Assembly: GCA_025917655.1 (NCBI GenBank)
Contig: CP084618.1
Coordinates: 1-64,000 of the forward strand
From: Chlorella sorokiniana
Taxonomy: Eukaryota; Chlorophyta; Trebouxiophyceae; Chlorellales; Chlorellaceae
DNA: 64,000 nt
Direction: 5' to 3'
Shown: one piece after another, positions 10,801 to 21,256 of the stretch
How the letters are laid out: the number at the start of each line of letters is the position of its first letter
Position numbering within the stretch: position 1 is the first letter of the stretch
The notes under the pieces: generated by a model
What the model was told of the DNA's origin: nothing
The model's input: only the letters and a program-made list of their open reading frames with translations
Database searches by the model: none
Made by a program: the position numbers and the translations under genes

Positions 10801-13709
10801 GACGCCCTGCCTGTGGCATGAATCGCCCATCGCGCCCTCGAAACGTAATTCCGAGCTGCCCCACCTACACCACACCACACGCCCCACACCCCCGCACTTT
10901 CAATCCACCCCACCAAACCCCCATACACACACTCCCCCACCTGCACCGCCTGGTTGGTGAAGTCCTGGCCGGAGTAGACCGAAGAGCCGGGGGCAGGCGG
11001 GGGCGTGGTGTCCGCCACAATCGGCTTGCTGCTCAGAATGGTGCCCAGCTGCTCGCCTGCAGGGCGATACATGGGCAGTACAAGGGCAGCCATAAGCATT
11101 CAGTGCGCTGCTGGTATGTGAGCACTGCCAGCTCAGCTCACAACAAAGAGCCACCCCATCCGTGCCATTTGCGAAGCTGCACCAGCCTGGAACATGCCGA
11201 GGGCGGCTGGCCGCCCACCCGCGTCGTTGCTGCCCTGCACCGTCACGTAGTACTGCTGGCCGGGGGTGAGGGAGAAGGGGTTGAGGGGGTGGTCCACGCG
11301 GAAGACGCGCTTCACAACAGGGCCGCTAGGCGTCTGCGGCAAGGGAGCAGACGGGGGAGGCACCCGCTGGCGCAATCGGCTATGCTTCCTCTAGGGGGCA
11401 GCTCAGCCAGGACTGTCCCACACTGCCGCTCCTGTAGGCAGCCGGCACAGGGCAGCCATGCTGCGTGGCAGCGGCTGAACACAGACAGCCTGGCAGAACA
11501 GCGCCGCACCGAGACGTTCTGGGTGGAGTTGGAGCCGGACAAGTCCTGCCAGTCCAGCACGTCGCGGCCCCAGCGCGTCGTGCCCAGCGCCCAACGGTAG
11601 CGCACGGGGCCGCCGCCAACTGCAGCGGGGCCAAGCGGGCATGGTAGGCAAGCACTTGAGCACCAGGCAGATTGCAAGGTGGTGCGCCTGCACGGCCGCA
11701 CACAAGTGCTGCAAGGGGCACAGGCAAAGTGCCCAGTATGTGCAAGGCAGTGGCACAGCAGCAGCACCCACCGGGGGACTGGAAGGCCGAGAATGAGAAG
11801 GTGATGCCGCTCGCGTTGGTGAAGAAGGGGGTCGGGTCGCAGGAAGCGGCAGCCCAGGTCGGGCTGGCACACGGGAGGGTCCACGCCGCAGTAGCCGCCT
11901 GAGGATCGAAGGGCGGACAGGAGATGGAGGCGACCCCACAGGCAGCAAGGCTGAGGGAGCGTCCACGGAGCGCTGCAACTCAACTGTCAGGTGACTGTTT
12001 GGTGTGCAGCAGCAGCGATCCCTCGCCTGCTAAGGCCAGCGACTGGATCAAGCCAGACAAAGCAGCCCTAACGACGCTAAGCAAGCAAGCAGCACAGCAC
12101 GCGAGCACCCACCCTTGCCCTGGTCCAGGCTGTTGATCGAGTCGATGAGGGAGGTGCCGGAAAACGTCTCAATGCGCGAGTAGAGGCAGGTGGGCACCTC
12201 GTCGCAGAGGCCTGGGTGGGTGGGTGGGCATGGGCGCCGGCAGGAGTTGGTCAGGCACAGGGTGGAGGCGGCCGGCTGGGCAGCATTTGGAGCACTCGTT
12301 CGTGCAGCGTGCAGTGCCAGGAACAGTATGACCAGCCCCACCAGCGTTGCCCTTCACATCAAAACGCCACCAGGAGCCGTTGCACCACTCCCAGGGCAGG
12401 GCGCCTGCGAGCAGGGAGGAGAACAGGAATTGCATCGCACGTCAGCAAATGCATGTGTCGTGCCAGTCACCCCCTGCGAACCCTGCAGCGGCCGCCGCTG
12501 CCCACACATGAGCACGCATCAACTGCCGCCTCCCGCTGTATGCAAGGCCCAAAACAGGCCAGGGGCCCACTAAGGGCCGGCAGCAACTCGGGAACGATGC
12601 CCAGCTAGCAAGCTTGATGCCGATACGCCCAAAGCCCCAACGCGTCAGAACAGGAGCCACAGCACCGCCCATCCAACACCCCACATAGAGGAGCTACCCA
12701 CCCGTGAACTGGTTGTCATCCAGCTCCACATAGCGCAGCGCCGCAGCCCCCGCCAGGTATGCCGGCAACGAGCCGGTGAGGCGGTTGCCGCCCAGCGACA
12801 GGTGTTCCAGCATGCGCAGCCACTGCAGCTCGGGTGGGATGGAGCCGTAGAGGTGGTTGTTGTTCAGGTTGAGCACCCGCAGCGCTGCAGCAGGGGGAGG
12901 GAGCAGGCACGGGCGCAGGCTTGTCTGAGGCTGAAATGGCACAAGGCTATGCGCCGTTGGAGCGTGCGGAACGGATACGGGAACCGGCAGCCCCCTTGCC
13001 GCCATCCCTGCGCCTCCGTCCATGATGGTCCGGGCGGCCACAGCCCCAGCCGCGGCAGCAGCAGCAGCAGGCGGCAGCTTGTGCTGCAGCCTCCCCAGCA
13101 GCAGCTCACAGGTGAGGTTGCCCAGGGCGGGGGTGATGGTCCCAGTGAGCATGTTCCACTGAGTGATGCGCGGGTCCCCAAAATTGAGCTGCAGCACACG
13201 CACGCCGTCTGCCAGCGACACCGGCTGCTTGCACGCCTGCAGGTGGGGCGGCGGCAGGGGATGCGCGTCGGCATGAGTCCCTGTGTCAGTGGCTGGCACT
13301 ACTGGTGTGCTAGTCATGCAGCGCCCTGACGTTGCCGCCAGCGTGTTCCAGGGCAGCTGCTTTCCCACTGGCATCCCGATCCAGCCTGCACAAGTCCTGC
13401 TACCCGCCTTGGACATATTGTTCGTGCCCAGAGGCGCAAAAAGTCGTCGCAGGAGCATTTGACGCCCGTCCAGCCGTCATCACAAGGATCGCTGGCGGGC
13501 ACCCACGACGAAAGCAGCTCGCCGCCCTCCGACGTCAACCCCGCCTTGAACGCCAGCAGTGCCTCCTTGTCACTGGGCTGCACCTCTGCGCACGTGGGCT
13601 GCAAGCAAAGCAACGCCGCGGACGCCAGCAGCAACAGCGCCATAGCCGCTTGGCGGCTGAAGGGGAGCCGCCTGCAGCGGCACCGCGCGCGCAAGGGCTG
13701 CCTAGCCAT
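1891..13709 (-). CDS. Receptor-type class III adenylate/guanylate cyclase (LRR-FN3-TM-triple cyclase)
   Basis: This is a large multi-exon gene read on the minus strand. The first exon (about 13709-13410) encodes an Arg-rich start, a signal peptide (a second Met, residue 23 at 13643, begins MALLLLASAALLCL) and a plant LRR N-cap (DKEALLAFKAGL...GWTGVKC). Leucine-rich repeats follow at 13236-12705 (LRVLNLNNNHLYGSIPPEL). FN3-like beta modules at about 11880-9990 include YRWALGTT, QQYYVTVQGSNDAG and YFMRIYARNGAGLEG. One membrane segment lies at about 9832-9750 (VVILVAVFVGAASAVVALV), then a short coil at 9617-9534. Three cyclase homology domains occupy 9371-4575, and a Ser-rich tail ends at 1891. 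Its likely role is extracellular sensing coupled to cyclic nucleotide synthesis. Class III cyclase membership is clear; substrate and exact splice sites are inferred. Some exons carry one-base slips at G/C runs. A TTACA at 1168-1172 may be the polyadenylation signal. Confidence 0.85.
2825..2858. repeat. Homopolymeric G tract in receptor-cyclase region
   Basis: Two runs of G (15 and 18 bases) are separated by a single T directly after a short GT repeat. It lies in an intron of the minus-strand receptor gene, so the transcript would carry a C tract here. Length is likely variable and hard to sequence. Confidence 0.9.
4575..5995 (-). other. Cyclase homology domain 3 (C2-like, Asn/Arg kept)
   Basis: Exons read VAFVYVKVS, VLTAYNVALGKATKLMRHLL, GYECKEPEPGKLTLAF, LEDAVAWACMLQTELLAF, GLRVKVGISYGVPTSKAPL and RADYFGSVPNLAARLMAV. 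The metal Asp positions are lost (VKV, EPGK). DYFGSVPNLAAR keeps Asn and Arg in the DxxGxxxNxAxR spacing of C2 domains. The Lys of YECK and the Asp of DYFG fit the adenine-selecting pair of adenylate cyclases. It is complementary to domain 1. Confidence 0.75.
6380..7490 (-). other. Cyclase homology domain 2 (apparently non-catalytic)
   Basis: Exons spell VAKRLHELMAMVAMQFG, FIFRMSESQ, YLLSFGSAPDAVRFCHSAQA, VFKGPRVAMAVHQS, TTDYVGTAVERVQQL and AAHGGQVIVSEKAW. These align along the class III cyclase fold. The GD motif is replaced by SES, and the catalytic Asn and Arg are replaced by Glu and Gln. A one-base slip sits at the C4 run 7381-7384 between AMQFG and FIFRMSESQ. Its role is probably structural or regulatory. 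Confidence 0.7.
8151..9371 (-). other. Cyclase homology domain 1 (C1-like, metal-binding Asp kept)
   Basis: Exons at about 9371-9195, 8983-8892, 8718-8629, 8487-8370 and 8230-8151 read as a class III cyclase domain. ELAFVITDLEASTAV carries the first metal-binding Asp, and YEINTEGDAFHVAF carries the second in the GD motif. At the position of the catalytic Asn...Arg, the segment TGPAFQVTREL has Gln and Glu instead. The domain thus looks like a C1 half that needs a partner for a complete active site. Confidence 0.8.
12705..13236 (-). other. Leucine-rich repeat exons of the receptor cyclase
   Basis: Two exons encode plant-type LRRs. The first (13236 to about 13109) begins at a clean acceptor with ACKQPVSLADGVRVLQLNFG and includes NMLTGTITPALGNL. 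The second (about 12888-12705) carries LRVLNLNNNHLYGSIPPEL, LEHLSLGGNRLTGSLPAYL and LRYVELDDNQFTG. The LxxLxLxxNxLxGxIPxxL pattern is that of plant receptor kinases, here joined to a cyclase instead. Confidence 0.85.
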
Positions 13710-14713
13710 GCTTGCAAGCTACCGCTTCGCCGCTGCGCGCATCGTAGGATCCTGCGAAGAATGTCAAGGATCAGAAAGTTTGGCTGTGTGGCGAGTCGAT
13801 ACCACAACCGCAGCAGCACCCAGCAGCACGCAGCCGCCACCGCCGCCACTGGGCGGGCAATTCAGACAGAGTTCACATGGCGAGCAGTGTTGCCGTTTGA
13901 CTATGCAACACAACCAAGGTATGAGCTGCGAGGACCGCTGCTTTCCCTGAGGCAACTGTTGCCCGCGGATTCGAGCGACACGTTCGGCAAAGAGGGTTGC
14001 GGTGCAACAGTATCAGGGAACACAAGAACGATATTTCACTACTGTTGGAATATAATGCAGGCGGCAGGCAGCCAAAACGTGAACACATCCTGCGAGATGT
14101 GGGCATACCTGCAACCGCCGCTCCCCTGGCAGGCCAGCGTTCGAGGGTTGAGCTAGCTACGAGGCAAAGCGGCTGATGGACCCCTTCCGCTCCGCCCACA
14201 ACCTCCCCGCCCAATTGCTGTTGGCCTTCTGTAGAGAGGCAACCGCTGCCTTTTGCGTTTTCGGACCGTGGCAAGCGAATGGCGGGAAAAAATCGAGCGG
14301 AATGCTGTAGCAAGCAGCATGGGCTCATGACAACTCCCCTCGTGGAGGAGGCAGCGCAGCAGGGCAGGCGGGGGCTGAACCTGGAAGCATGCATGCGCTG
14401 CCATGAAACACCAGTCCTGGGCTTCCTCGCAAGGTAGTCGATGTAGATTGCCATGAAGGGAGTGTGTGGCTCTGAAGAAAAGCTGCAATCTGTGCAGCAT
14501 CCCGATGCTGTCACGGCACTTGCGCAACGGCACCGGATATTTCAAGCAGTACAGGCTGCGACGGTTCACAATCCATCCAATGAAATTAGAGAAAGCAGCA
14601 AGCAGCGCATTCAGGCTGGTGTGCAACTATTACAGGAGAAAGAAACGGTACTGATACAGCGAGCCAAAGGGGGCCCAAGACACAACTGCAAGATCGGGGC
14701 TGGCGACACAGCC
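13710..14713. other. Intergenic: receptor-cyclase promoter side and TPR-gene 3' UTR
   Basis: Both flanking genes are on the minus strand, so this holds the upstream region of the receptor cyclase and the 3' end of the TPR gene. TTACA at 14630-14634 (TGTAA on the minus strand) lies about 80 bases beyond the TPR stop and is a good polyadenylation-signal candidate. A 213-codon open frame at 13873-14514 shows no domain and has the lower-GC composition of non-coding DNA. Confidence 0.6.
14630..14634 (-). terminator. TGTAA polyadenylation signal of the TPR gene
   Basis: TGTAA on the minus strand lies 80 bases past the stop at 14714. TGTAA is the established near-upstream polyadenylation element of chlorophyte algae. 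Five bases alone are weak evidence; position is the main support. Confidence 0.4.
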
Positions 14714-17700
14714 TCACGCCCGCTGCCGCTGCTCCCTCATCTCCGCCAGCTGCGCGCGGCAGCGCTCCAGTGCAGCCGCAGCCTCGGTGTCCTGCGGGTC
14801 CAGCCCCAACGCCGCCTCCAGGTAGGCGGCAGCATCCTGCAGACGGAGGGCGAGGCAGTGCCTCCTCAACAACGCCCTGGGCTGCTGCCGCGCATCAGCC
14901 CCTCGCAGCTTCCACACTCGGCCGCGGCAGTGCGTTGGGTCCAATCAACCGCGGCCTGTCCCGCTGCACAACTGTCGGGTTCCCACCTTGAGCAGGGAGC
15001 GCGCCTCACGGGGTCGCCGCCCAGCGTGCACAGCGCAGCATCCAGCACCGCCTGCCCCCATGCGCAGCGCGGCCACGCTCTGCGGCTCCAGGTCCAGCGC
15101 AGCGTCAAACTTGTCTGCCGCCAGGCTGAACAGCCGCCCCGCCTCGCCTTCCTTGCCTGCGACGGCAGGAACAAGATGAACAAGAACTTAGGGTTAAGTG
15201 ACACGCCGGAAATTGGCTTGATGCTTGACACGCAACAGCGCACGTCGGCAGCACCGGTGGGTCATCCGGCCCCCAACCTGCGGCGCGCGCCATGTCCGCC
15301 CGCAGCCCGATGACGCGCCCCCAGTTGATGAAGGCCTTGGCCTGGGCAGGGTCCGCCTCCAGCACAGCCTTGTACTGCCGCCCTGCAGGCACACAAACAG
15401 ATGTGCGGCCGCGCGTCAGCGGAACGCTTCCACAGCCATGCACCGACTGCTGCACGCATGCGGCTGCGGTTGCATGCATCTTTGCAACCGCAGCCATCAT
15501 GCCCACCTGCCAGGAGCAGCAGCTCTTCAGCCTCGCCGGCCAGGCGCTGTGCGGCCGCGGCCACCGCCGCCGCCTGCGCCTGGTCCAGCGGGGCGGAGGA
15601 GCTGAGCGCATCCAGCATCTGCTTCTTCAGCCGGCCCTGGGACAGCAGCGCGTTGCCTGCAACAGGGCAGGAAGAGTCAATTGAATGGGGTGAGCCAAGT
15701 ACGGAAGCCAAAACATCCCCTTGCGGCGATGGCGCTGGCCCCGGGCTTCCCGACCCACGCAGCCACCAACACAAGCCAGGCCTCGGCAGAACCACTCTGG
15801 CCCCCACCCACCGTAGTTGCCGCGGGCGCGGATGCTGCCGGGGTCGTGGCGCGCCAGCAGCTGCTCAAAGCAGTCGGCGGCCTCCCACAGCGCCGCATCC
15901 GCCAGGCCCAGGTCCGCCCCTGCGCAGCAGTGGGAAGGCGGCTGGCTGGTTAGCAGCCGCTCTCCGGGGACGCCGCCGCCCCTCGGCGGAATGAAAGGAG
16001 CGGTGAAATGCGGGGGCGTGAGCTGCTGCAGCGAGCGCAAGGGCTGGCTGCAAGCGCACCAGGAGTGGCGGCCAGGGCGCGGCCCTCACGCAGGCGCTGC
16101 ACACCCCGCTCGTACAGCTGCTCAGCCGACAGCTGCGCCTCTGCTGCTGCGAGGGCAACCCCGCCCATCTGGCCACCTGCCAGCTGGCCAGCAGCGTCAA
16201 CGTCCTGGGCGGCAGCTTGCTGCTGCGCCAGGCCATCTGGCCCCTGCTGCTGCCAGCCTGCTGGCCCCTGCTGCTGCTCCTGCTGCTGCTCCTCCCACAG
16301 CTCCTGCACCTCGGCGGGCGCTGCACGCATCGCGTCGCCCTGCCACTCCGCTGGCTCAAGGCTGCTGCTGCCAGCGGCGCCTTCTGCCGGCAAGGAAGCT
16401 TGCGCCGCAGCCGCCTCCTCCCACAAGGCGGCGCCGTTATCTGCTGCAGCGTCTGCGGCTGACAGCTTCTCCATCACCCTCAACCAGCCCCATAGCCGCC
16501 GCGAACTCAATCTGCTCCCGCACACCTCCGCTGGCGCCGCTGCCATTGCTGTCGGCCTGCGCTGCCGCCGCGCTGGCGGCACTGCGTGTCGGTGGCGCCA
16601 CAGCGCTTGCGGTCGATGCTGGCACAGCGTTTTCGCGGTGACCCGACAGCCACTCGGCGAACGACTGCCCGCGTAGATCGGCGGCAGCGCCCGGCGGCCG
16701 CTGCTGCAGCATCTGCTGCATGCGACGGTAAGCTGCATCCCTGCCATCCGCCTCCCCCTGCGGCACATCTGCCGCACTGCCATTTGCTGCTGCGTCCGCT
16801 ACTTCTGTGTCCTGCTGCTGCTGCTCCTCCAATTTATCCTGTAGCTCTGCACCTGGCCCTGCGGCAGGCGCGGCGGCAGGCGCTGGGGCGGCAGCCACAG
16901 CAGCTACCCCCGCCTGCAGCGCCGCCAGCTGCGCCGCCATGCCATCCAGCCGCTCGCCCAGGCCTGACAGCGACTGCAACGCCGTCGCTAGCGCGGCCTG
17001 TTGCTGCTGCAGTGCCTCAGCGCTCGGGCCGATGGGCTCGGCGCGTGCGGCGCCATTGCCGGCCGCTGCGTTGCCGGCGGCGACGCCCTCCCCACCCAAG
17101 GCCTCAAACAGAGGCACCAGGGCCGCTTCCAGCTGCTCTTCCAGCGCCGCCACAGCCGCCTGCCGGGCGTCGCCCTCCTCCAGGTCCTGGCGCAGCAGTA
17201 CAACCTGGTCCTGAACCGCCTGTACCGCTGCCGCCGCCGCAGCCAGGCTGCCCTGCGGCACGCCGCCAGCCGCCGCGCCGCTGCCGCTGCCCGCTGCGCC
17301 GCCGCCGCCCTGCCGCTGCTCATCCAGCAGCTGCTGCACTGCAGTCGTGAGGGACGCGAGGTCGGAGCGGAGGCCCGCCAGATCAGCAGCCACTGCAGCC
17401 ACCTCAGCCGCCGCGGTGGCGACGCCATCGCCGCCGTCGTCGCCGCCGCGTGTGCTGGCGGCAGCAGCCTGCTGCAGCGCCGCCAGGTCGGCCAGCTGCT
17501 CCTGCAGGTACCCCAGCCGCGCGCCCAGCTGGTTCCACTGCTGGGGACGATGGCCTGCTGGGGCGGGGCGCAGCAAGGGCGGCAGCGGTGAGCTGGGCAG
17601 GAGCTACCTGATTCTGTGGCATGGTTCGGCTCGCAGTTCGCGCATACACAACATGTGGCAACTAGCTGCTTCAGCATCCAGCACCCACCGCCCCTTCCTA

Positions 17701-19790
17701 CCAGGCCAGCACCTCAACGCAATAACTAGCACACAGAACCACGAAAAACAACTTCCACTGATAATCGAAAACGATGCCACTGCCCCGCCCTGCCCACCTG
17801 CGGCTGCCCCGCCAGCTCCTCCAGCAACGCAGCCTGCTGCTCAAGATCTCGCGCACGGCACCACCCAGAGCGTCACCCACCGCCGCCCGCAGGCTCTCCT
17901 CGCTCAGCGCGGGCTGCAGGCGGCAAGAGGGGACGGCCAAAGGATGTCAATGCGGGCGAGTCGGGCCACTCAACTCCCGGCACAGCGCAGAGCCACAATG
18001 GCCGCTGGCTGCTTGCTAGCAGGTAGAGGATCGGTGCTGAACGGGGCCTGCTCACCCCATCGTGACAGGGTGCCATCAGTGGGAGCACAAAACACAAGCA
18101 CGGCGTGCATCAGAGAGACACGCGAGGGCAGCCACCAACCAGCGCTCGGTCCAGCGGCCCCAGCACTTCGGGCGTGACCGGCATCGCCGCCGCCAGCAGC
18201 TCCGGCAGCCGCCGCAGCGGCTCCAGAGAGCGGTACGCCTCCTCTCGTACCGCTGCTTGCACCGCCCCGCTCGCATCGGCCGCCGCCTGCTGCAGCCCCG
18301 CATCCAAGCGCGCCAGGCTGTCGCTCTGAACGGCCTGCAGGCCGGCGATGGCTCCCTCCAAAGACTGCGGCGGGGCGAGGCAACAAAGCGGTTGAGCAGC
18401 AGCCGTGGAAGCAGTAGTCGTTGATTGGCCTGAAAGGCATGCTGCTCAGCCTGGTGGCATGCAGGCCCCCAGCATTACAAAGGGCCGCCTGCGCCCCGCA
18501 TGCGTAACATCTCTGCGGACGCTCACCGCCAAGCGAGCGTCCAGGCGCGACAGCGCTGCTGCATCCGCCTCCCCTGCCGCCGCCAGCGCACCTGCATCAC
18601 AGCCGGAACCCACCCACCAGACTGTCACCGCTCCCGTTGGGGCAGCCCACGGTGGCAGGCGTTGCGAACGAAAAGGGCACACACGCGGGAGGGAGGCTGG
18701 ACAGTGGTTGCAGCAGCAAGGACGCTGGCGAAGCAAGGCAGGCAAGGCAGACTTTGGGTGTGAGGGGCGGCGCCCCACCGTTGACGTCTCGGCGCAGCGC
18801 AGTGCCCAGGTCCTGCAGCCGCCCCATCACGCTGCTGGCCAGCTGGCCCTGTGCCTCGGCGCTGCGCTGCAGGGCCTCCCGCGTGGCGGCGCCTGCAAGG
18901 CGGGAAGGACGGCGGCGGCTGGGTGGGGCTGGTGGCTGGGCCAACAGCCTGCCACACGTCGCATCATCTCCATTTCTGGCACAGAAAGGGAGTGCTCATA
19001 GACACATGCCGCCCTGCAGGGCTGCTCCCGAGGCATGACAGTGCACCATTGCAGCCTCCCAGGCAAGGGTCCACCAGCCTGCCATTCCTCCCCGCTTGCC
19101 TGTGCTGACCACAGAGCCCTCCACCGCCGACAGCTTGCCGTCCAGGCCGCGCAGCAGCTTGGTGACTTCGGGGGAGGGCAGCCCGCTGCGCTGCTGCTGC
19201 TGCAACGCCGCCAGCAGCCCCTGCACCTCTGCCCCCACCTCCGCCGCCACCTCGTCCGCTGCCTCCGCCTGGAGCTCCAGCAGCAGCTCCTCCAGACGCG
19301 CAAGCTGCGCCGCCCGCTCTGCAGCAGCGGCCAGGCGCTCCCGCTGCCGGCTGGCATACAGCGCCAGCAGCGGCAGCACGACTGGCGCCGCCGCCAGCAT
19401 CGCCTCCTGCGTCAGAATGAACGCCACTGCCGTGCCCACGGTGCCCAGCCATGCTGACGTGTCCACCGCCGTCCAGAAGGTGCGCCAGCCGCGGCCCTGC
19501 TCAGCACCGACTGTGGGTTTGGGGGCTGCCAGTGGAGCGGCGGCCGGGGCTGGACGGTCCTGCCAGCGCCCGCTGCCGCGAGCAAATACTCCGGCGGTAT
19601 GCTGTGTTCGCCTGCTGGCTCGTCTAAGCCGCAGCTGGGCAGCACGAGGACGCCATTGCCGGGCAGGAGCGCAGCCAGGCAGCGGGGGTGGACAACCCAC
19701 GCTGCCGTCATGAGCACTGACGTTTATTGCAGCGGAATGACTAATTGTGTTGGAATTTTGCCTCAAGCATGGAAACAGGGCACTCGGCAA
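14714..19790 (-). CDS. Membrane-anchored coiled-coil/TPR protein, probably plastid
   Basis: I do not recognise a named family. The 5' exon (19790 to about 19100) has an Arg-rich, Ala-rich leader like a transit peptide. A hydrophobic stretch follows (WLGTVGTAVAFILTQEAMLA, then APVVLPLLALYASRQRERL), then a long Ala/Leu/Glu/Gln coiled coil. Small exons at about 18899-18780, 18592-18524, 18370-18138 and 17914 downward continue Leu/Ala-rich helices. A long exon (about 17545-16440) encodes more coiled coil. Exons at 16160-14714 encode TPR-like helices: EQLYERGVQRLREGRALA, QYKAVLEADPAQAKAFINWG, ADKFDAALDLEPQSVAALRM and AYLEAALGLDPQDTEAAAAL. The last exon ends EMREQRQRA at 14714. The start is uncertain: 19790 is the only Met in the open frame, and an intron near the 5' end is possible. 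TPRs usually serve protein binding, so a scaffold role is inferred. Confidence 0.7.
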
Positions 19791-20053
19791 GAGGCAATGC
19801 TAGACTGGCGCAAAATCTCCGCCCTTTCAGCGCCGCTTAACTCTCGTAAGTTGCTTCGGCACTGTCAATGTTACATTACGGGTATGCATTGCGTCACAGG
19901 AGCCCAAAATAGGGGTGGAAAGGAACCGCTTCAATGCCCGCGAAATGGCTGGCGCCAAAAGCGGCGCATTTGCCACTCATTCATCAGTGTTTACCGATAA
20001 TTGCCACCAAAGGTCTTTCAGGATCGTTCACTGAGACAGGGCTGAACAGCAGA
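19791..20053. promoter_or_regulatory. Divergent promoter region, TPR gene / zinc-finger-like gene
   Basis: About 260 bases of lower-GC sequence lie between the 5' ends of two divergently transcribed genes. No TATA box or other specific site stands out by eye. The TPR gene start is uncertain, so the true gap may be longer. Confidence 0.4.
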
Positions 20054-21087
20054 ATGCAACTCCAGGCCTCCTGCCGCTGCTGCACTCACAGGGCATGGAA
20101 TTCGCCTTCACGAGGGTCTATGAAGCAACAAGGCCGACCTGAGCGCAGCTGGCTGGTGCCCGCGAGCAGCGCCGCGCCCTCCCACACCGCTCCCGCCTCT
20201 CCCGCGCTCGAGCAGCGGCCGGCAGGGCAGCCCAGCAAGTGGCATGCCATGCACCAAGTGCCCTTGGGAGCAGCAGCAGTTGCGGCGTCCCTCTCAATGG
20301 CTGCAGCCGCCAGCGCTGCGGCCGAAGCGCTGCAGCCCGAAGCAGCCGCCAGCGCAGCGGCGGCTGCGGCCGCCGCGGCGAGTTACACGCCCGGGCCTGT
20401 GGAGGTTGGCTGGGAGATCTGGGCAGGCTTTGTGGCGGGGGTCATCCCTTTTGTCATCGCTTCCGTGGAGTTCGGCAAGCGAGTTGTGAGTGGGGGTGGC
20501 CTGCTGATGCTGTGTGCAGCCCTCATCCAAGGCGGCCTTCCACTGCCCTTGCCTTCAGCCCTTGCCAACTCTCTCGCTGATCCTCTCACAGTCATCATAC
20601 CCTGCCTCCTGCAGCTGATCCAGCGGCGCTGCCCCTCCTGCCGCGGGCGGGGCCTGGTTCAGCGGGGCCGCTACCTGCGCAAGTGCTCGGTTAGCTCGGC
20701 CGCCGCTGTTGGTGGCACCCTCGCTGCGACACGCTCGCGGCCCCCGCCCGGTTCCTATCAAACCCCTGCCCTCTCGCCGAGTCTGCCACGTTGTCCTCCA
20801 CTGCTGCCACATTCGCGCAGGAGTGCGGCGGCATGCTGCCCTGGATGGGCTGGCGCTACTTCCTGCTCGGCACCGCAGACCCCGGCAACGGCGGCTTCCT
20901 GCTGCAGCCGCGCGGCCAGACCTCCGTCTTCTACTCGGTGCCGCCGCCGCTGCCGCGGGACCAGGCACAGCAGGGGCAGCAGGCACAGCAGGGTGCAGAG
21001 CAAACCGGGCAGGGCGGGCAGAAGGAGGAGGAGGGGGCGGAGCATCCCGCGGCGAGCCAAGCAGGCGGCGACCAGCAGCGGGAGTGA
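20054..21087 (+). CDS. Plastid-type membrane protein with DnaJ-like CxxC...CxxC module
   Basis: Three exons fit exactly in phase: 20054-20485, 20615-20689 and 20821-21087, all with GT-AG borders. The N-terminus (MQLQASCRCCTHRAWNSPSR) and the following Ala/Ser-rich stretch look like a plastid transit peptide. A membrane segment follows (IWAGFVAGVIPFVIASVEFG). The join EFGKRV|LIQRRCPSCRGRGLV gives CPSC, and exons 2 and 3 join as RKCS|ECGGMLPWMGWRYF to give CSEC. The tail has PGNGGFLLQPRGQTSVFY and a Gln/Glu-rich end. This order matches a conserved family of small plant and algal plastid proteins with a cysteine-rich DnaJ-like module, resembling the Arabidopsis ENA-type protein as I recall it. 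The role is unproven, likely zinc binding at a plastid membrane. The next Met in frame (20120) is an alternative start. Confidence 0.85.
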
Positions 21088-21256
21088 GCAGAAGGCTGGC
21101 CTGCCGACTCTTGCCCCGCGGCTGTACAATGTTTTCATGTTAATTGATTTGCTGCCAGCACTGCTCAAGGTGCTGATGCCTTGCAGTTGTTCACGTGCGA
21201 TTTCATTGAGCATCAGGCCAGTAACGACACATTACGATCTACTGACAGCTGTCCAA

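Noticed and set aside
13873-14514. 213-codon minus-strand open frame
   Set aside because: No recognisable motif; lies between a clear stop (14714) and the receptor start, with a TGTAA signal inside, so it reads as UTR or intergenic.
15100-16640. Plus-strand long open frames opposite the TPR gene
   Set aside because: They are high-GC shadows of the minus-strand TPR and coiled-coil exons, which show the meaningful repeats.
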